From the NCBI GenBank assembly GCA_051453625.1, contig JBOZIK010000001.1, positions 148,995,089 through 149,059,088 of the forward strand: 64,000 nucleotides of DNA, in the 5' to 3' direction. Positions 34,150-44,170 of this stretch are shown here, one piece after another. Numbering within the stretch: the first letter of the stretch is position 1; each line of letters opens with the position of its first letter. This DNA is from Welwitschia mirabilis. Its lineage: Eukaryota > Gnetophyta > Gnetopsida > Welwitschiales. A program made the position numbers and the translations under genes. The notes under the pieces were generated by a model. That model made no database searches. It was not told the origin of the DNA and was given only the letters and a program-made list of their open reading frames with translations.

Positions 34150-35105
34150 AGACAAAATATCAGAGAGAATGAACCTGATTGAAGAAAACATCAAAGAAAG
34201 ATATTTCAACTTCGAGCTAAATCCAGGTACACACATCCCAGGTACGCAAACTTCTAGAATTGAAGAAGAATATTTTTCTTTTTTTCTTGTTTCAGAATCA
34301 GATTTTATAAAAGAAAATTGTAGTGTAGAATTCGATCATATTGTTTCTTCGAATATGTTAAATGTATCAAAAGAGTTGCAAAAATAAAAGCAAGTTGCTT
34401 CATCTAATACTCTAATCATAATAGGAACTTCTTCATCAAATTCAAACGTTACTCTTAGGGATTTAATTTCTAATAGAAAATGTGAAATTCAATATATTTT
34501 TGATTTACCTCCTGGAGATGATGTAGAATTAAGAATTTTAAGTGCTTATCCAACTTTTTTTGGGGAACTAGAGGAAGATCCTTTTCAACATTTAGCTGAC
34601 ACTGAACAACTTGTGCTTACCTCAAGAAATGGGAAAAAATGTATTAGCAACTAAACTTACATAATTATTTTTCTAGATACCCTTAGAGGAAGAGCAAAAA
34701 TTTGGCTCAAAACTATTCCACGTAAAAGCCTTAAATCTTGGATTCAAGTGTAAGAAGTATTTATTAAAAGATTTTTGAGTGAGAGTTCCATAAGAAAGGG
34801 AAGAAAAGAAGTGATCAACTTTTAATAACAAACTCATAAGGATTATGCAATAGCCTATGAATGTTTTATAATATCTAGCCATTCCAATCCTATTAATGAA
34901 TTTCATAAGAAAGAGCTAGTGGATTATTTTTATAGTGAATTGAATTCTTCAAAAAAATAAATTATGGATTTTTTTTATAAAGGTAACATGTTAAATTTAG
35001 GCATAGATGACACATTTAGTATGCTAGAAAATTTGGTAGAAATAAGTCAAGCTTGACCCAAATCTACTAAAGAAAATCCTACTATAGGATAAATTATAAA
35101 AGATT
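34150..35105 (+). pseudogene. Decayed gag of the 32.2-kb Athila-like element
   Basis: The start is open (34169-34387, EENIKERYFNFELNPG). After a stop, the family hallmark follows at about 34440-34560: NVTLRDLISNRKCEIQ, then PPGDDVELRILSAYPTFFG. Next come EEDPFQHLADTEQL, then LRGRAKIWLKTIPRKSLKSW and EVFIKRFLSESSIRKGRKEV, the capsid core with the W-L-x-x-(L/I)-P motif, and DYFYSELNSSKK. The end (ENLVEISQA) is cut by the gap before the zinc knuckle. Only about nine stops break roughly 310 codons, so this is among the least decayed gags here. Gag packages element RNA into cytoplasmic particles. Confidence 0.88.
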
Positions 35106-35205
35106 NNNNNNNNNNNNNNNNNNNNNNNNNNNNNNNNNNNNNNNNNNNNNNNNNNNNNNNNNNNNNNNNNNNNNNNNNNNNNNNNNNNNNNNNNNNNNNN
35201 NNNNN
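35106..35205. other. Assembly gap (100 N)
   Basis: Exactly 100 N, a likely unknown-size gap. The rest of the Athila-like element may be missing here. Confidence 1.
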
Positions 35206-35490
35206 GGGATTATTTAAAATTGTTTTTAAAAGAAAACAAAGGTGTATTCAAATTTTTAAAGAATTATTTGAAGGGTTTCTTAAAAACTTCAAATGAGTCT
35301 TTAACTTTTTATACAAATGTTCAAAGTAATCGTCGAAAAATTCAAAGGGGTATTTAAACATTTAGAAAATCTTCAAAGAGGTCCTCAAAAATTTCAAAGG
35401 GGTCTTTAAATTTTTAGAGAAATCTTTAAAAGAGATTTTAAATTTTAAAGAGATCTTTGAAGTTTCAAAGGTGTATTCAAAAATATGGTT
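35206..35490 (+). repeat. Degenerate minisatellite, TTCAAAGGGGTCTTTAAATT-type unit
   Basis: The phrase TTCAAAG(G)GGTCTTTAAA with an A/T-rich linker (ATTTTTAGA) recurs at about 25-32-bp intervals, at least seven times (for example near 35336, 35365, 35392, 35434 and 35458). Isolated look-alikes continue to about 35930 (AAAGGGGATCTTCAAG at 35570, AAAGGGGATCTTTAAG at 35890). It directly follows the gap, so its left extent is unknown. Confidence 0.7.
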
Positions 35491-37735
35491 AAAAATATAT
35501 AAAACATGTAAAAAAAAGATGCATTTTAATGTACTCAAGTTGTTAAGGTAACTAAGAGCTCAAAAGGGGATCTTCAAGAAACTCAAAGGAAGTCCTAGAA
35601 ATGAGTTATAAATTAGGAGGAAGAAAAGACTAAAAATCATTTATTGTTTTATTTTCACTTATCTCAGGACAAATATTGAAAGTAATTTTCAAAAATAAAT
35701 GTTACTTCAAAGGAGCCTTCAAGCTCATGCTTGGAGCAGAAAGGGAATAGTAAAGAAATGAGGACATAAGTTATATTTGAAGAAAACTTTGAAGGGGAAT
35801 ATTCATCTATCAAAGGAGTATTTAATTGATAATTTGTACCTTTTAATACATCATCAAAAATAAGTACTTACTTTTATTTAACAATTTAAAGGGGATCTTT
35901 AAGCAATAATTCTTATGTAAAGAGGGTCCTTCAAACTAACAAAGCTAGCTATGGATAAGGTTTACAATTAGCATGGCATCTTTAGTAAAGTAAAAAGAAA
36001 TAAAGTTTGATCTAGGATTTTTTGGATCAAATATATTTCTTCTAATAGCTAATAAATTAACAAATAAGCTACATCAAAGACTTAAACCTAAAATTTTAAC
36101 ATTCTCAAATATCAAAGTACACTTCAATTTTTTCCTTTTTTTTAACTTCACATCAAATATATTTTTATTATCTTTAATAGGAGTTATAATTTTTAATACC
36201 AAAGCCTATGTAAATTCAGTTTACTTCCATAATTATAGAATGCTTATGTAAAAAATCCAAGCCTTTCCTCATCAAATATTCTAAAGGTATGTTTGGTTTT
36301 CAAAGCTTATTAATTTCTTTGTAACTAAAGAGTTATTTCATTTTATTTCAAAATCATTATGAAACATGTTATAGCATGGATTTGGTTTAATTTTGTTTTC
36401 TATCTATTTGCTAGTTTTTATTTTTAAAAGAATTTATTTGGATTATGTCAATGGCCAAAGATAAAGGAACCCATCAAATTTAACATTATAAAGATATTTA
36501 AATAAAGGAAATTATAAATTATTTTACCTTTTTGAGAAAAACTTGGTATAATATGAGATAAAAATTACTTTACATACTACGTGAAATGCTAACTATTATT
36601 TTATTTTAATAACTCTTACTTTATTTAATAATTTAGAAAATAAGAATGAAATAAGTTAGATATAAAAAACTATAATCATCGATCAAAACTAATTCTTCTA
36701 AAAAGGTTAAAGGCTTCTTAGTAATGCTTTAAATGAAATTTGATGATCAAAACCCAACTTTTAACTTGTTGTTTAGTGTCAACTTCTTATGATAACTAAT
36801 GTGTTTTATAAAAATTTAAACTATGAGAAATTGTAAAAATTTTTAGCCTTTTATATTCTTTGATTTTTTTCCTTTTTTTTCATTTTTCCCCTCTAAGTAA
36901 AGGCTTAAGATGAACTAGATATAGATGATAAAAACATTTGTCACTAACTGTGCCTTAGATGACACCTAAAGTATGATTATTCATTTGTATTTTTTACTTC
37001 TTTTATATAATCAATAGTGTTTAGAAACATTTAAAAGTATATTCAGAAGAGTGAAATCACTATCAAAATATTAGGGACATATAGGTCTAATTTTAGACTA
37101 GATCAAGGCCAACTAACCCTTTAGTAGAGTTCCTATAGCTAGCATATTACATTGCCAAAGGCCCCTATCGAGAATATTTACTCTAGGGTACTCACACTAG
37201 AACAAAGTACTTATTTGATTTTGGGTTTAGACTTATGATGAAATGTGAAGGGTAGTGAAACATGATGCATAAATATTAAAGTTAGAACAAAAAATTAGCT
37301 AATACAAAAATAATTTCTCTTAACCTGTCATTTCATGTTTTCTATTAGATAAATAGTTGATTGACAATAAAGATGAACTAGGTTTCCATTTAGGGATTTA
37401 TTTTAAATAATGATTTTATTTTTGTACTAGAATTATTAATTGAATATAATATGATATTTGATATCTTCTTTATTGCATTTGTATAAGTGCTAGTATAATC
37501 TAAACTATACTCAAAATATCACAACTAAAACTGCTACATTTATAAAGAATTTATTTAGAGTATTAGCTTATGAATTAGTAGATAAATTAAGTAAAGTAAC
37601 ATATCTCAAACACTTCAAATATAAAAAATACATCTTAACAAGAAAACATTCATAATGTTGAATCAAAATATGACTATTTATATTTATTATATTTTTATTT
37701 GAGATATCTTTTTTACATATCCCCTTTGAAACATG
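35491..37735. other. Unassigned internal DNA of T2
   Basis: There is no recognisable coding domain. Scattered AAAGGGG(A/T) repeats occur up to about 35930. The rest is AT-rich without structure I can name. The 3' part of the LINE would be expected here but was not found. Confidence 0.4.
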
Positions 37736-37739
37736 TTAA

Positions 37740-38790
37740 GATATATTATTAGACTTTTACTTATATTCTTCTTTTTTAATTTTTCATCTATAAGCAATAT
37801 TTCTCTTTGCTCAAGATAAGAATACCTTATTTCTCTAATATGTTCTTTTTCTTTTTAAAATAAGGCTTTTTTTAATTTTACCTATGTTATTAAAAATGCT
37901 TACTTCAATTAGATGTCTTACTTTTATGTCTATAACTACTAATGTTTTTGTGATTTCATGTATCAGTTATTTTATCATATTAGAGTTATATATCTAAAAA
38001 TATTTCTTTGTTTTAATGCATAAATTTTTAAATGTTTTAAACTATTTCTGTGCATCATTCTTTTTAGTTTTCTTTTCTACTAATGTCTTAATTGACACTT
38101 GTAAAAACCTTTTCCCATCATTTCTAACTGACTATTTTCAAAGTTATGGAGTAAATTCTTTGTTGAGATGGAAGTTCTAAGAGTACTTATAAACTTTTAT
38201 TTTATCTCTTTTAAGGTATATTTATTTATTTCATCTTTTCTATTCCTATTAACTACTTGTTCAACCTCCTTTAATGTAGATGATGAATTTATGTCTTTTT
38301 GATTGTTACATTCCTCTTCAATTTTGCTTAATTCAAATGGATACTCCTTATACTATTCTCTATTGTTTTCCATTTCTAAAAAAAGTTTACGTTAGCCTTT
38401 ATACTCTCCATTAATATAAATTTCTAGTTTATGATCATTATATTCTTTTATGATGAAAAACTCATCTCTATCATCAACATTAAGGTCATTTAGAAATGAG
38501 GATATTGTATTTTCTTATTTATTACCTATCACGAAGGAATCCATAAGATTGGTTGTAATTTTAACAAAATAGTTATGACATATATTTAGAAGAGCTAAAT
38601 CAAAATATTCTTCATATTTTCACTTTAGCACTTCAATAATTTTAGATTCATTTTTTCCTCTTTATGATTCTATCAATAGGTTCATTTTCCTATGTAGCTC
38701 ATTATATTTTCTTATTAATGTTTTAAAATATTTTATGGATGCATATAGATCTATTTCTTCACTTAAAGATAGGATTATCTGAACACAAAA
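37740..38790 (-). pseudogene. Decayed long frame inside T2's 5' LTR, family unknown
   Basis: On the minus strand one frame can be followed for about 340 codons with roughly 20 stops, nearly all TAG, TGA or TAA at plausible Trp/Gln positions. Typical segments are EEIDLYASIKYFKTLIRKYN, then KYEEYFDLALLNICHN, then ITTNLMDSFVIGNK, then SSFLNDLNVDDRDEFFIIKE, then YNDHKLEIYINGEYKG, then EYPFELSKIEEECNNQ and STLKEVEQVVNRNRKDEINK. The composition is charged and mostly helical, without Cys-His knuckles or polymerase motifs. It begins about 120 bp from LTR B of T2, where gag is expected if T2 is minus-strand. It does not resemble the Athila gags in this window. A captured host sequence is possible. Confidence 0.5.
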
Positions 38791-38909
38791 CTATCCTATT
38801 TAAGAGTTCACTAATGAAAAGAATTTTTTCCTAATAAAATAAATAGCAACTATAAAAGATTCAAACTGTCTTACATAAACTTAAAGACTACCCTCCTTTT
38901 GGTGTAAAA

Positions 38910-40086
38910 TGATAGTTTCTAGAACTAAGATTATTTATGTATATGTATGCATGAAATCTAGATAAAAATGTAGAATAATATATGCTATTGTAACCTTATT
39001 CTCATAAAAATATCATAATATGTTTTGTTTAAGGGGATTCCTTGAAGAACTAGTTAATTTTAAATCATTAACTTTATTTAAATTTATTTTCTAGATCACT
39101 AAAGATAATGTTCTTGTAGGACCTAATGCTTCTATGAAAATTGTTAAGATTAGGTTTTAGAATAATAAGGTGATTTATTAATTTATCTTATTAAGCTTAT
39201 ACATAAAATACATGATTAGTAGAGTTGATAACATAAAAACAACAATAAAATAATGCTAGGAAACATTTTTATTTTTAAGCACTATTATGTCCTAATCCCT
39301 ATCTAAAAATAGATATAGGAGAAAGATAAGATAAATTATTACTTTTCCAAGTAATATATTAGTTCATAATACTTTTTAGCATGTAAATAAAGTAAAACAA
39401 TATTATAGTAAATAAATTTTTAGTTTTACAATATGTAACAAATGCTAAAATAAAATCATGATACAAACATATTATTCTTAGAAATATAATTCTTATACTA
39501 TGATAAAAAAACTAATTATAAAGAGTGTTTCCTTTGAAGGTCATAACTGAAATGAAGAAGAGTACTTCAAAGTTGATCTCAATGCTTGCTATCATTCTTG
39601 GATTTTATGTAAAGTGTATCAAAAGATCCTATGATGATATCTCTAGGTCACATTTATACTATTCTTTAGGTAGTTAGAGGAAGGACACTTGTCAAGAATG
39701 AATAATAGATTCTTCCATATTAAGGAAGTACATTACCACATGTAATGCATGAATTTAGGATAGTTAGAATAGATTTTACCTCCATTTTCCATGTGGAATT
39801 TAATTATAATGAGATCAATTTCCTTTCTTCTTATCTTGTTGTTCTTGATTAATATTTGTTATGACACTTGTTATTATGCCCAATGATTATATAAACATAT
39901 AAAATAATAATATTATTTTTATTAATTTCTAAATTACACATTATAATTAATATTTAGTCCTAAACTATAATTCTAAAATAATACCTAAATATGAAAGATA
40001 ATTTCTATTATTTATGTAAACTAAATAGTAATTCTATGTTTCTAACATCTAATATATTATACATGATGTAATTTTTTTCCTTATCA
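38910..40086 (-). repeat. T2 right LTR (5' LTR)
   Basis: Runs TGATAGTTTC...CCTTATCA, with the same 5-bp inverted ends (TGATA/TATCA) as the left LTR and collinear with it. TATAAATG lies on the minus strand at 39651-39658. GTAAG follows at 40087-40091. Confidence 0.88.
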
Positions 40087-40091
40087 GTAAG
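40087..40091. repeat. Right target-site duplication GTAAG (T2)
   Basis: Partner of 28565-28569. Both copies lie within the copia RNase H frame. Confidence 0.88.
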
Positions 40092-40690
40092 ACAAAATGT
40101 AAGTGAAATTACTTCATTCTGTATGAGTTTCCTAATTTTATGGACTTTAACATAAAAGGTTTTTATTCTATCATGGTGTAGTAAGTCTTTATTATGTAAA
40201 TCAACAACTAATTATTATTGTCTTTGTCTAAATTAAGTTTACTATTTTTTAACAATTTTCTTAATAATTTAATCTTTTTACATTCCTTAAAAGAAATTAT
40301 ATATTTTACCTCAATAGAAGATCTAGTTATTATTTTTAATATTTTAATCACCAAGATAATGGACATATCCTCAAGAACATAATAGAAATTATTTTTTACA
40401 TTTAGGTATTACTCTCTCCCAAAACATATGAATAAAATTATTCCTTTAGGATGAACTAAGAGTTTTTCCTATACATAGACCTAAATTCATGGTCTTCTTT
40501 ATGTATCTTAGCACTCTGTTTATAATGTTCCGATTAGATGCATAAAGATATCTTGATAAGATACTGATAAAATATGATATGTTTAGTCTAGTATTAGTTG
40601 TGTAAAGTAGACTCCATACCATTCTTTTGTATTCAATATCATTTGAAGGTTCTAAGTCTTCAATTGTAGATATCTTGACATTCTTTTCTA
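40087..40690 (-). pseudogene. Decayed copia RNase H, main part
   Basis: The last readable part on the minus strand is DLHNKDLLHHDRIKTFYVKV, then HKIRKLIQNEVISLTFCL, matching copia RNase H 'N-P-V-x-H-x-R-(T/S)-K-H-I-x-(I/V)-x-x-H-x-(I/V)-R-(D/E)-...-G-x-I-x-L-x-(Y/F)-C'. The frame then runs into the GTAAG duplication and resumes at 28569. Upstream (toward 40690), FKWYWIQKNGMEST corresponds to the start of the RNase H module after RT. RNase H removes the RNA template during reverse transcription. Confidence 0.8.
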
Positions 40691-40699
40691 AAGATGTTA

Positions 40700-41560
40700 C
40701 AACATTTTTTACATTTGCTAGTCCAAATTTCTCAACTAGATCTCTGATGTATTTCTTTTAAGTGAAGAATATTTCATAGTTTCTCTAAATAATCTTTATG
40801 GTTAGGTAAAATATTTTTAATTTAGCATAAAAAAATTTGAGTGCCTTACTTAAATTAATTTTTATGATTTTGATGTCTTCTTCATCACTTTTAGTTATCA
40901 ACATATTGTCTATATACACTACTACATATGTGAATTTGATCCCATTAGATTTCATGAATAATGTTATATTTAAATCTTAATAATAAGATACTATCAATCG
41001 AATAGAACTTACATAATTTTTAAGCTTAATGTAACATGCTTACAATAATTATTTTAGCTCATATAGTAACTTAATTAATCTACACAACTTATATTCTTTA
41101 CCTTTCACTCTAAAACATATCATATATATTATAGTAGCCTTAGTAAGTCCTATTTTGGTATGGTAGATCGATGGGCACTGAGAGAAGCTCTACTATACCA
41201 TCAACAATGCATCATGTTGCTTGCATTATGTAAATTTATTCTTTTAAATCTTCATATAAAAAAGTAGCTCTTATGTCTAATTAACAAAGCTTTCATCCTC
41301 TTTGTATAGTCAAAGCAATTACTCTTATAATGGTAGTTCATTTTGTACTTGGTGAAAAGACCTTGTTCTAATCATGTTATTTCTTTTGATATAGATCTAT
41401 AGTAATAAGTTTAGCTTTATATCCCTCAAGGGTGTTCTTTACATTATTTTTTTTTGAAACACTCCTTTCTTAAGTAATGTTATATGTCGTAATAAAATCT
41501 CTACAAATATTATGTATCATTTTCAAAAATGTCATATTCTTCCTACATGGTGTTTCTTTA
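40700..41560 (-). pseudogene. Decayed copia reverse transcriptase
   Basis: The minus strand reads TLEGYKAKLITIDLYQKK, then NKVFSPSTK, then TTIIRVIALTIQRG, then LDIRATFLYEDLKE and IYIMQAT. These match copia RT 'RYKARLVA-G..Q', '(V/F)APV', 'IR-L(I/L)A-A', 'Q-DV-AFL-G-L-EE-YM-QP'. The catalytic box at about 40890-40915 reads YIDNMLITKSDEEDIKIIK, where active enzymes have YVDD. The second Asp is Asn, again a G-to-A change. There are numerous stops. It is between integrase and RNase H, in the copia order that separates this element from gypsy. Confidence 0.85.
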
Positions 41561-41819
41561 ATTATCATGTTGAATGGAAGTCCTAAATGAGGTTGGTTCA
41601 CCATCAAATTTCAAACGGACTCATAATCATCATCATGATGAGATGCATGTGATTCTTATCTAGTTCTAGTTTTATTCTTCTTATTATTATGAACACCTTA
41701 GAGAGTAGATTGTAACCAAGTATTTCGCTTTTTCCTATGGGTCGTTTTAACTTCTTTGGTCAGAGAACCTGCTGAATTACTACTAGAATCGTGATTAAGT
41801 ATGTTGAGAACACCAAGTT

Positions 41820-41897
41820 NNNNNNNNNNNNNNNNNNNNNNNNNNNNNNNNNNNNNNNNNNNNNNNNNNNNNNNNNNNNNNNNNNNNNNNNNNNNNN
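41820..41897. other. Assembly gap (78 N)
   Basis: A run of N between the copia RT start and the integrase C-terminal region. Confidence 1.
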
Positions 41898-41949
41898 CCT
41901 TAACTATAGCATATTAAACATCTAATATGGCTACTATGTTTTAGAAATA

Positions 41950-42900
41950 ATAATCTTTTAAAAAGTAATATAAAAATAATTATTTAGAGTCTCTAAACAT
42001 ACAATATCATAATAAATAATAATCTTGTGATGCTCTAGGAGATACACTTAATAATCCTTTTGATTAGTTGAGCATCACACAAAAAAACTGTGTTGGTATG
42101 TGCTTTACATTTTTTATTATGTTTACTTGAAATGTAATAATAATAGTTATAACCAAATACATCAAGATGGTGTAAATTTGACTCAGACTCATATGACATT
42201 TTAGCTAGAGATACATCCTTTTTTTATAATAATGAGTATGGTTGCTAATATTCATAACTATTTTTACTACCTTATTCCAAAGATAGCTTTTACAACTGCT
42301 AAAATATATTATAAAATGTTCATTATGATGCAATTACAACCTCTATAATGGAATTGTATTATAATGTTATAGGATAGGATTTTAAGTGATAAAGCTCTTT
42401 GGAAGCAAGAAAATCCTTACACTTAGCAAATGTATGTTCATCATTATTACCTAAGTAAAACCCCTTAATCTTGTAATTGGCTTAGTTTTTTATGTTATTT
42501 TTAAACTTCTTAAAGATATTAGAAGATTGTGATTTGATCTTGATAAATACACCTAAGTCATTCAAGGATGGTCATCAAAAAAATAGATGAAGTATTAAAA
42601 GTGTAAGAGTGTGAGAACTGGCGTGAGATTACATAAATAACTATGTATAAGGGAAAGCTTATGGTTTGCATGCTACTTACTTAGTACAATTACTATTAAG
42701 TTAGCCCATGATGCATGATTCACCTTGATAAATATCCCATGAAATGGATAGAAGGAGATGATGGTCATTCTCATATGTGGTATATAATGTAGATTATTTT
42801 ATGCATCTTGATACATCCTTAAATAAAAGTAAGTTTTGCATCCATGTATCCTTTCATAACCACTTGATTATCCCCATTGTAAATGTTCACTGAGTGCTTC
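41950..42900 (-). pseudogene. Decayed copia integrase
   Basis: On the minus strand at about 42200-42010, YESESNLHHLDVFGYNYYYY and, further on, TVFLCDAQLIKRIIKC match the copia integrase C-terminal signature 'P-x-x-x-H-L-(R/K)-V-F-G-...-(F/Y)-(V/I)-G-Y-...-K-G-Y'. Upstream to about 42900 the frame is badly broken; VVMKGYMDAKLTF at about 42870 may belong to the pre-integrase region or to another fragment. The catalytic DDE residues could not be identified. Function is lost. Confidence 0.6.
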
Positions 42901-43201
42901 ATCATGGAAGTTAAGTGATCTTCTCATAATATAGTTAAAAGAAAGAAAATATGCAACCTCAAAAAAGGCATATATAGAATAAGGAAAATGCTTTATGGAG
43001 AGAATAATGTTAATTCAAGACTAACTAAAACATACCCTTTCATAAGAACTAGTGTTTAATTTGTTAAATATACATGAATTAATGCTTTGATAAAATATCA
43101 AAATAATCATGTTGATAATTAGTGTAACAAATTGTACTTATGTTAAGAATCCATATCTCATCTTGAGGTATGTACTTATGCATATTAAACAAAGAAAATG
43201 T

Positions 43202-44170
43202 TTAAAGAAATATGTTAGATTTAAATGATTCATCACCATCAAATAAATTAGATTCTTTAGTTACTACATTTACTTTAGGAATAAACCTCATCTTTTTTAA
43301 GAATCCTATAGAAGTATATAGTATAACCTTGTTATCTGTGCAATAAGCACTCATATTTGTTTTTCTTAAGAGTATTAGTTTTTTATTTTGACTTCTTCTT
43401 TTATTGATGCTAATTATGAGGAGGCATAGGAGTATATTTGTATTTACATGAAGCATTTTTTCCATCATTATGCTTTTCCTTGAACTAATAAGATCTATTT
43501 CCAAGATGTTTATTTTCTCAGAAAGGATCATAAGAGTAAGAAATTTTGAATGCCACATTAGAGGGTGAAGAAACTATGAAGTTATATTATGGTTTTATAG
43601 TAATAAAATATTTACTTTAAATGTTAAATTTCATACTGTATAGCTGCTTACTTCCATGAAGAGATAAAATGTAGCTACAAAGAGATGAATCCTTTAAACA
43701 ATAATAAACCAAGTTGAGGTAATCAATGCAAACTTGATTCTTTAGATCTATCTTAATAACCATCACCTTAATATTTATGGTCTACGTTAAAAGTTAATGC
43801 CTTTTTTCTTTTTCATAATGAAGGCTATTTAGAATCATAATAATGTTAATCTACTCTAGATTATTCTTAGTATAAAACCGCTTCCAAAAGGTATAATAGT
43901 TAGCATCACTAGAATTTATTTTATCACACAACTTATTATGTGAAGTAACCACTAATTTTTGCATTATATCTATGAGCTTGTCATTAATGGGTTGCCATTC
44001 ATCTTATTCATGTTAGTTCTAAAGACGAACATAAACTTTATTAAAAAAATCTCTATCAATTTCATAACTATGCATTGTAGATATGAAATCTTCATTCCAT
44101 TCCTCTCAACTCTAATTATCATTCAAAATTATCATAAGATTGGATATGATTACTATAGTTAAAACTAATG
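43202..44170 (-). pseudogene. Decayed protein-coding block, partly gypsy RT-like, inside the copia element
   Basis: At about 43780-43640 the minus strand reads IKIDLKNQVCIDYLNLVYYC and LKDSSLCSYI. This fits the Ty3/gypsy RT block 'K-x-N-G-x-(W/-)R-(V/M)-C-(V/I)-D-(Y/F)-x-x-L-N-x-x-C-x-K-D-S-F-P-L-P'. Upstream (about 44130-43880) is a long readable frame with DEWQPINDKLIDIMQKL and VTSHNKLCDKINSSDANYY, which I cannot place. The open piece 43202-43558 downstream is basic and lacks a motif I recognise. A gypsy fragment inserted in the copia 5' half would explain why that half is about 2 kb too long. Alternatively, parts may be copia gag. Confidence 0.4.

Larger units (their letters stand above)
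32201..35105 (+). mobile_element. Plus-strand Athila-like element, truncated by a gap
   Basis: It comprises a 5' LTR (32201-33570), PBS, repeat-bearing leader and most of gag, then a 100-N gap. It interrupts the LINE RT. No 3' LTR of this family was found to the right within T2, so the element is truncated or its 3' end lies in the gap or was deleted. It is the same family as T1, with homologous LTR ends, leader and gag. Confidence 0.75.
28570..40086 (-). mobile_element. LTR element T2, nested in the copia element
   Basis: Two LTRs of about 1.2 kb start TGATA and end TATCA, and the whole is flanked by GTAAG. Minus-strand orientation is inferred from a conserved TATA box in both LTRs on the minus strand (29343-29350 and 39651-39658) and from a decayed minus-strand frame just inside the right LTR. 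No RT, integrase or clear PBS was found in T2's own DNA. It contains a plus-strand LINE remnant (31330-32200), itself cut by an Athila-like element (32201 onward). T2 may be a non-autonomous or unrecognised family, or its pol may have been lost. Confidence 0.8.
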
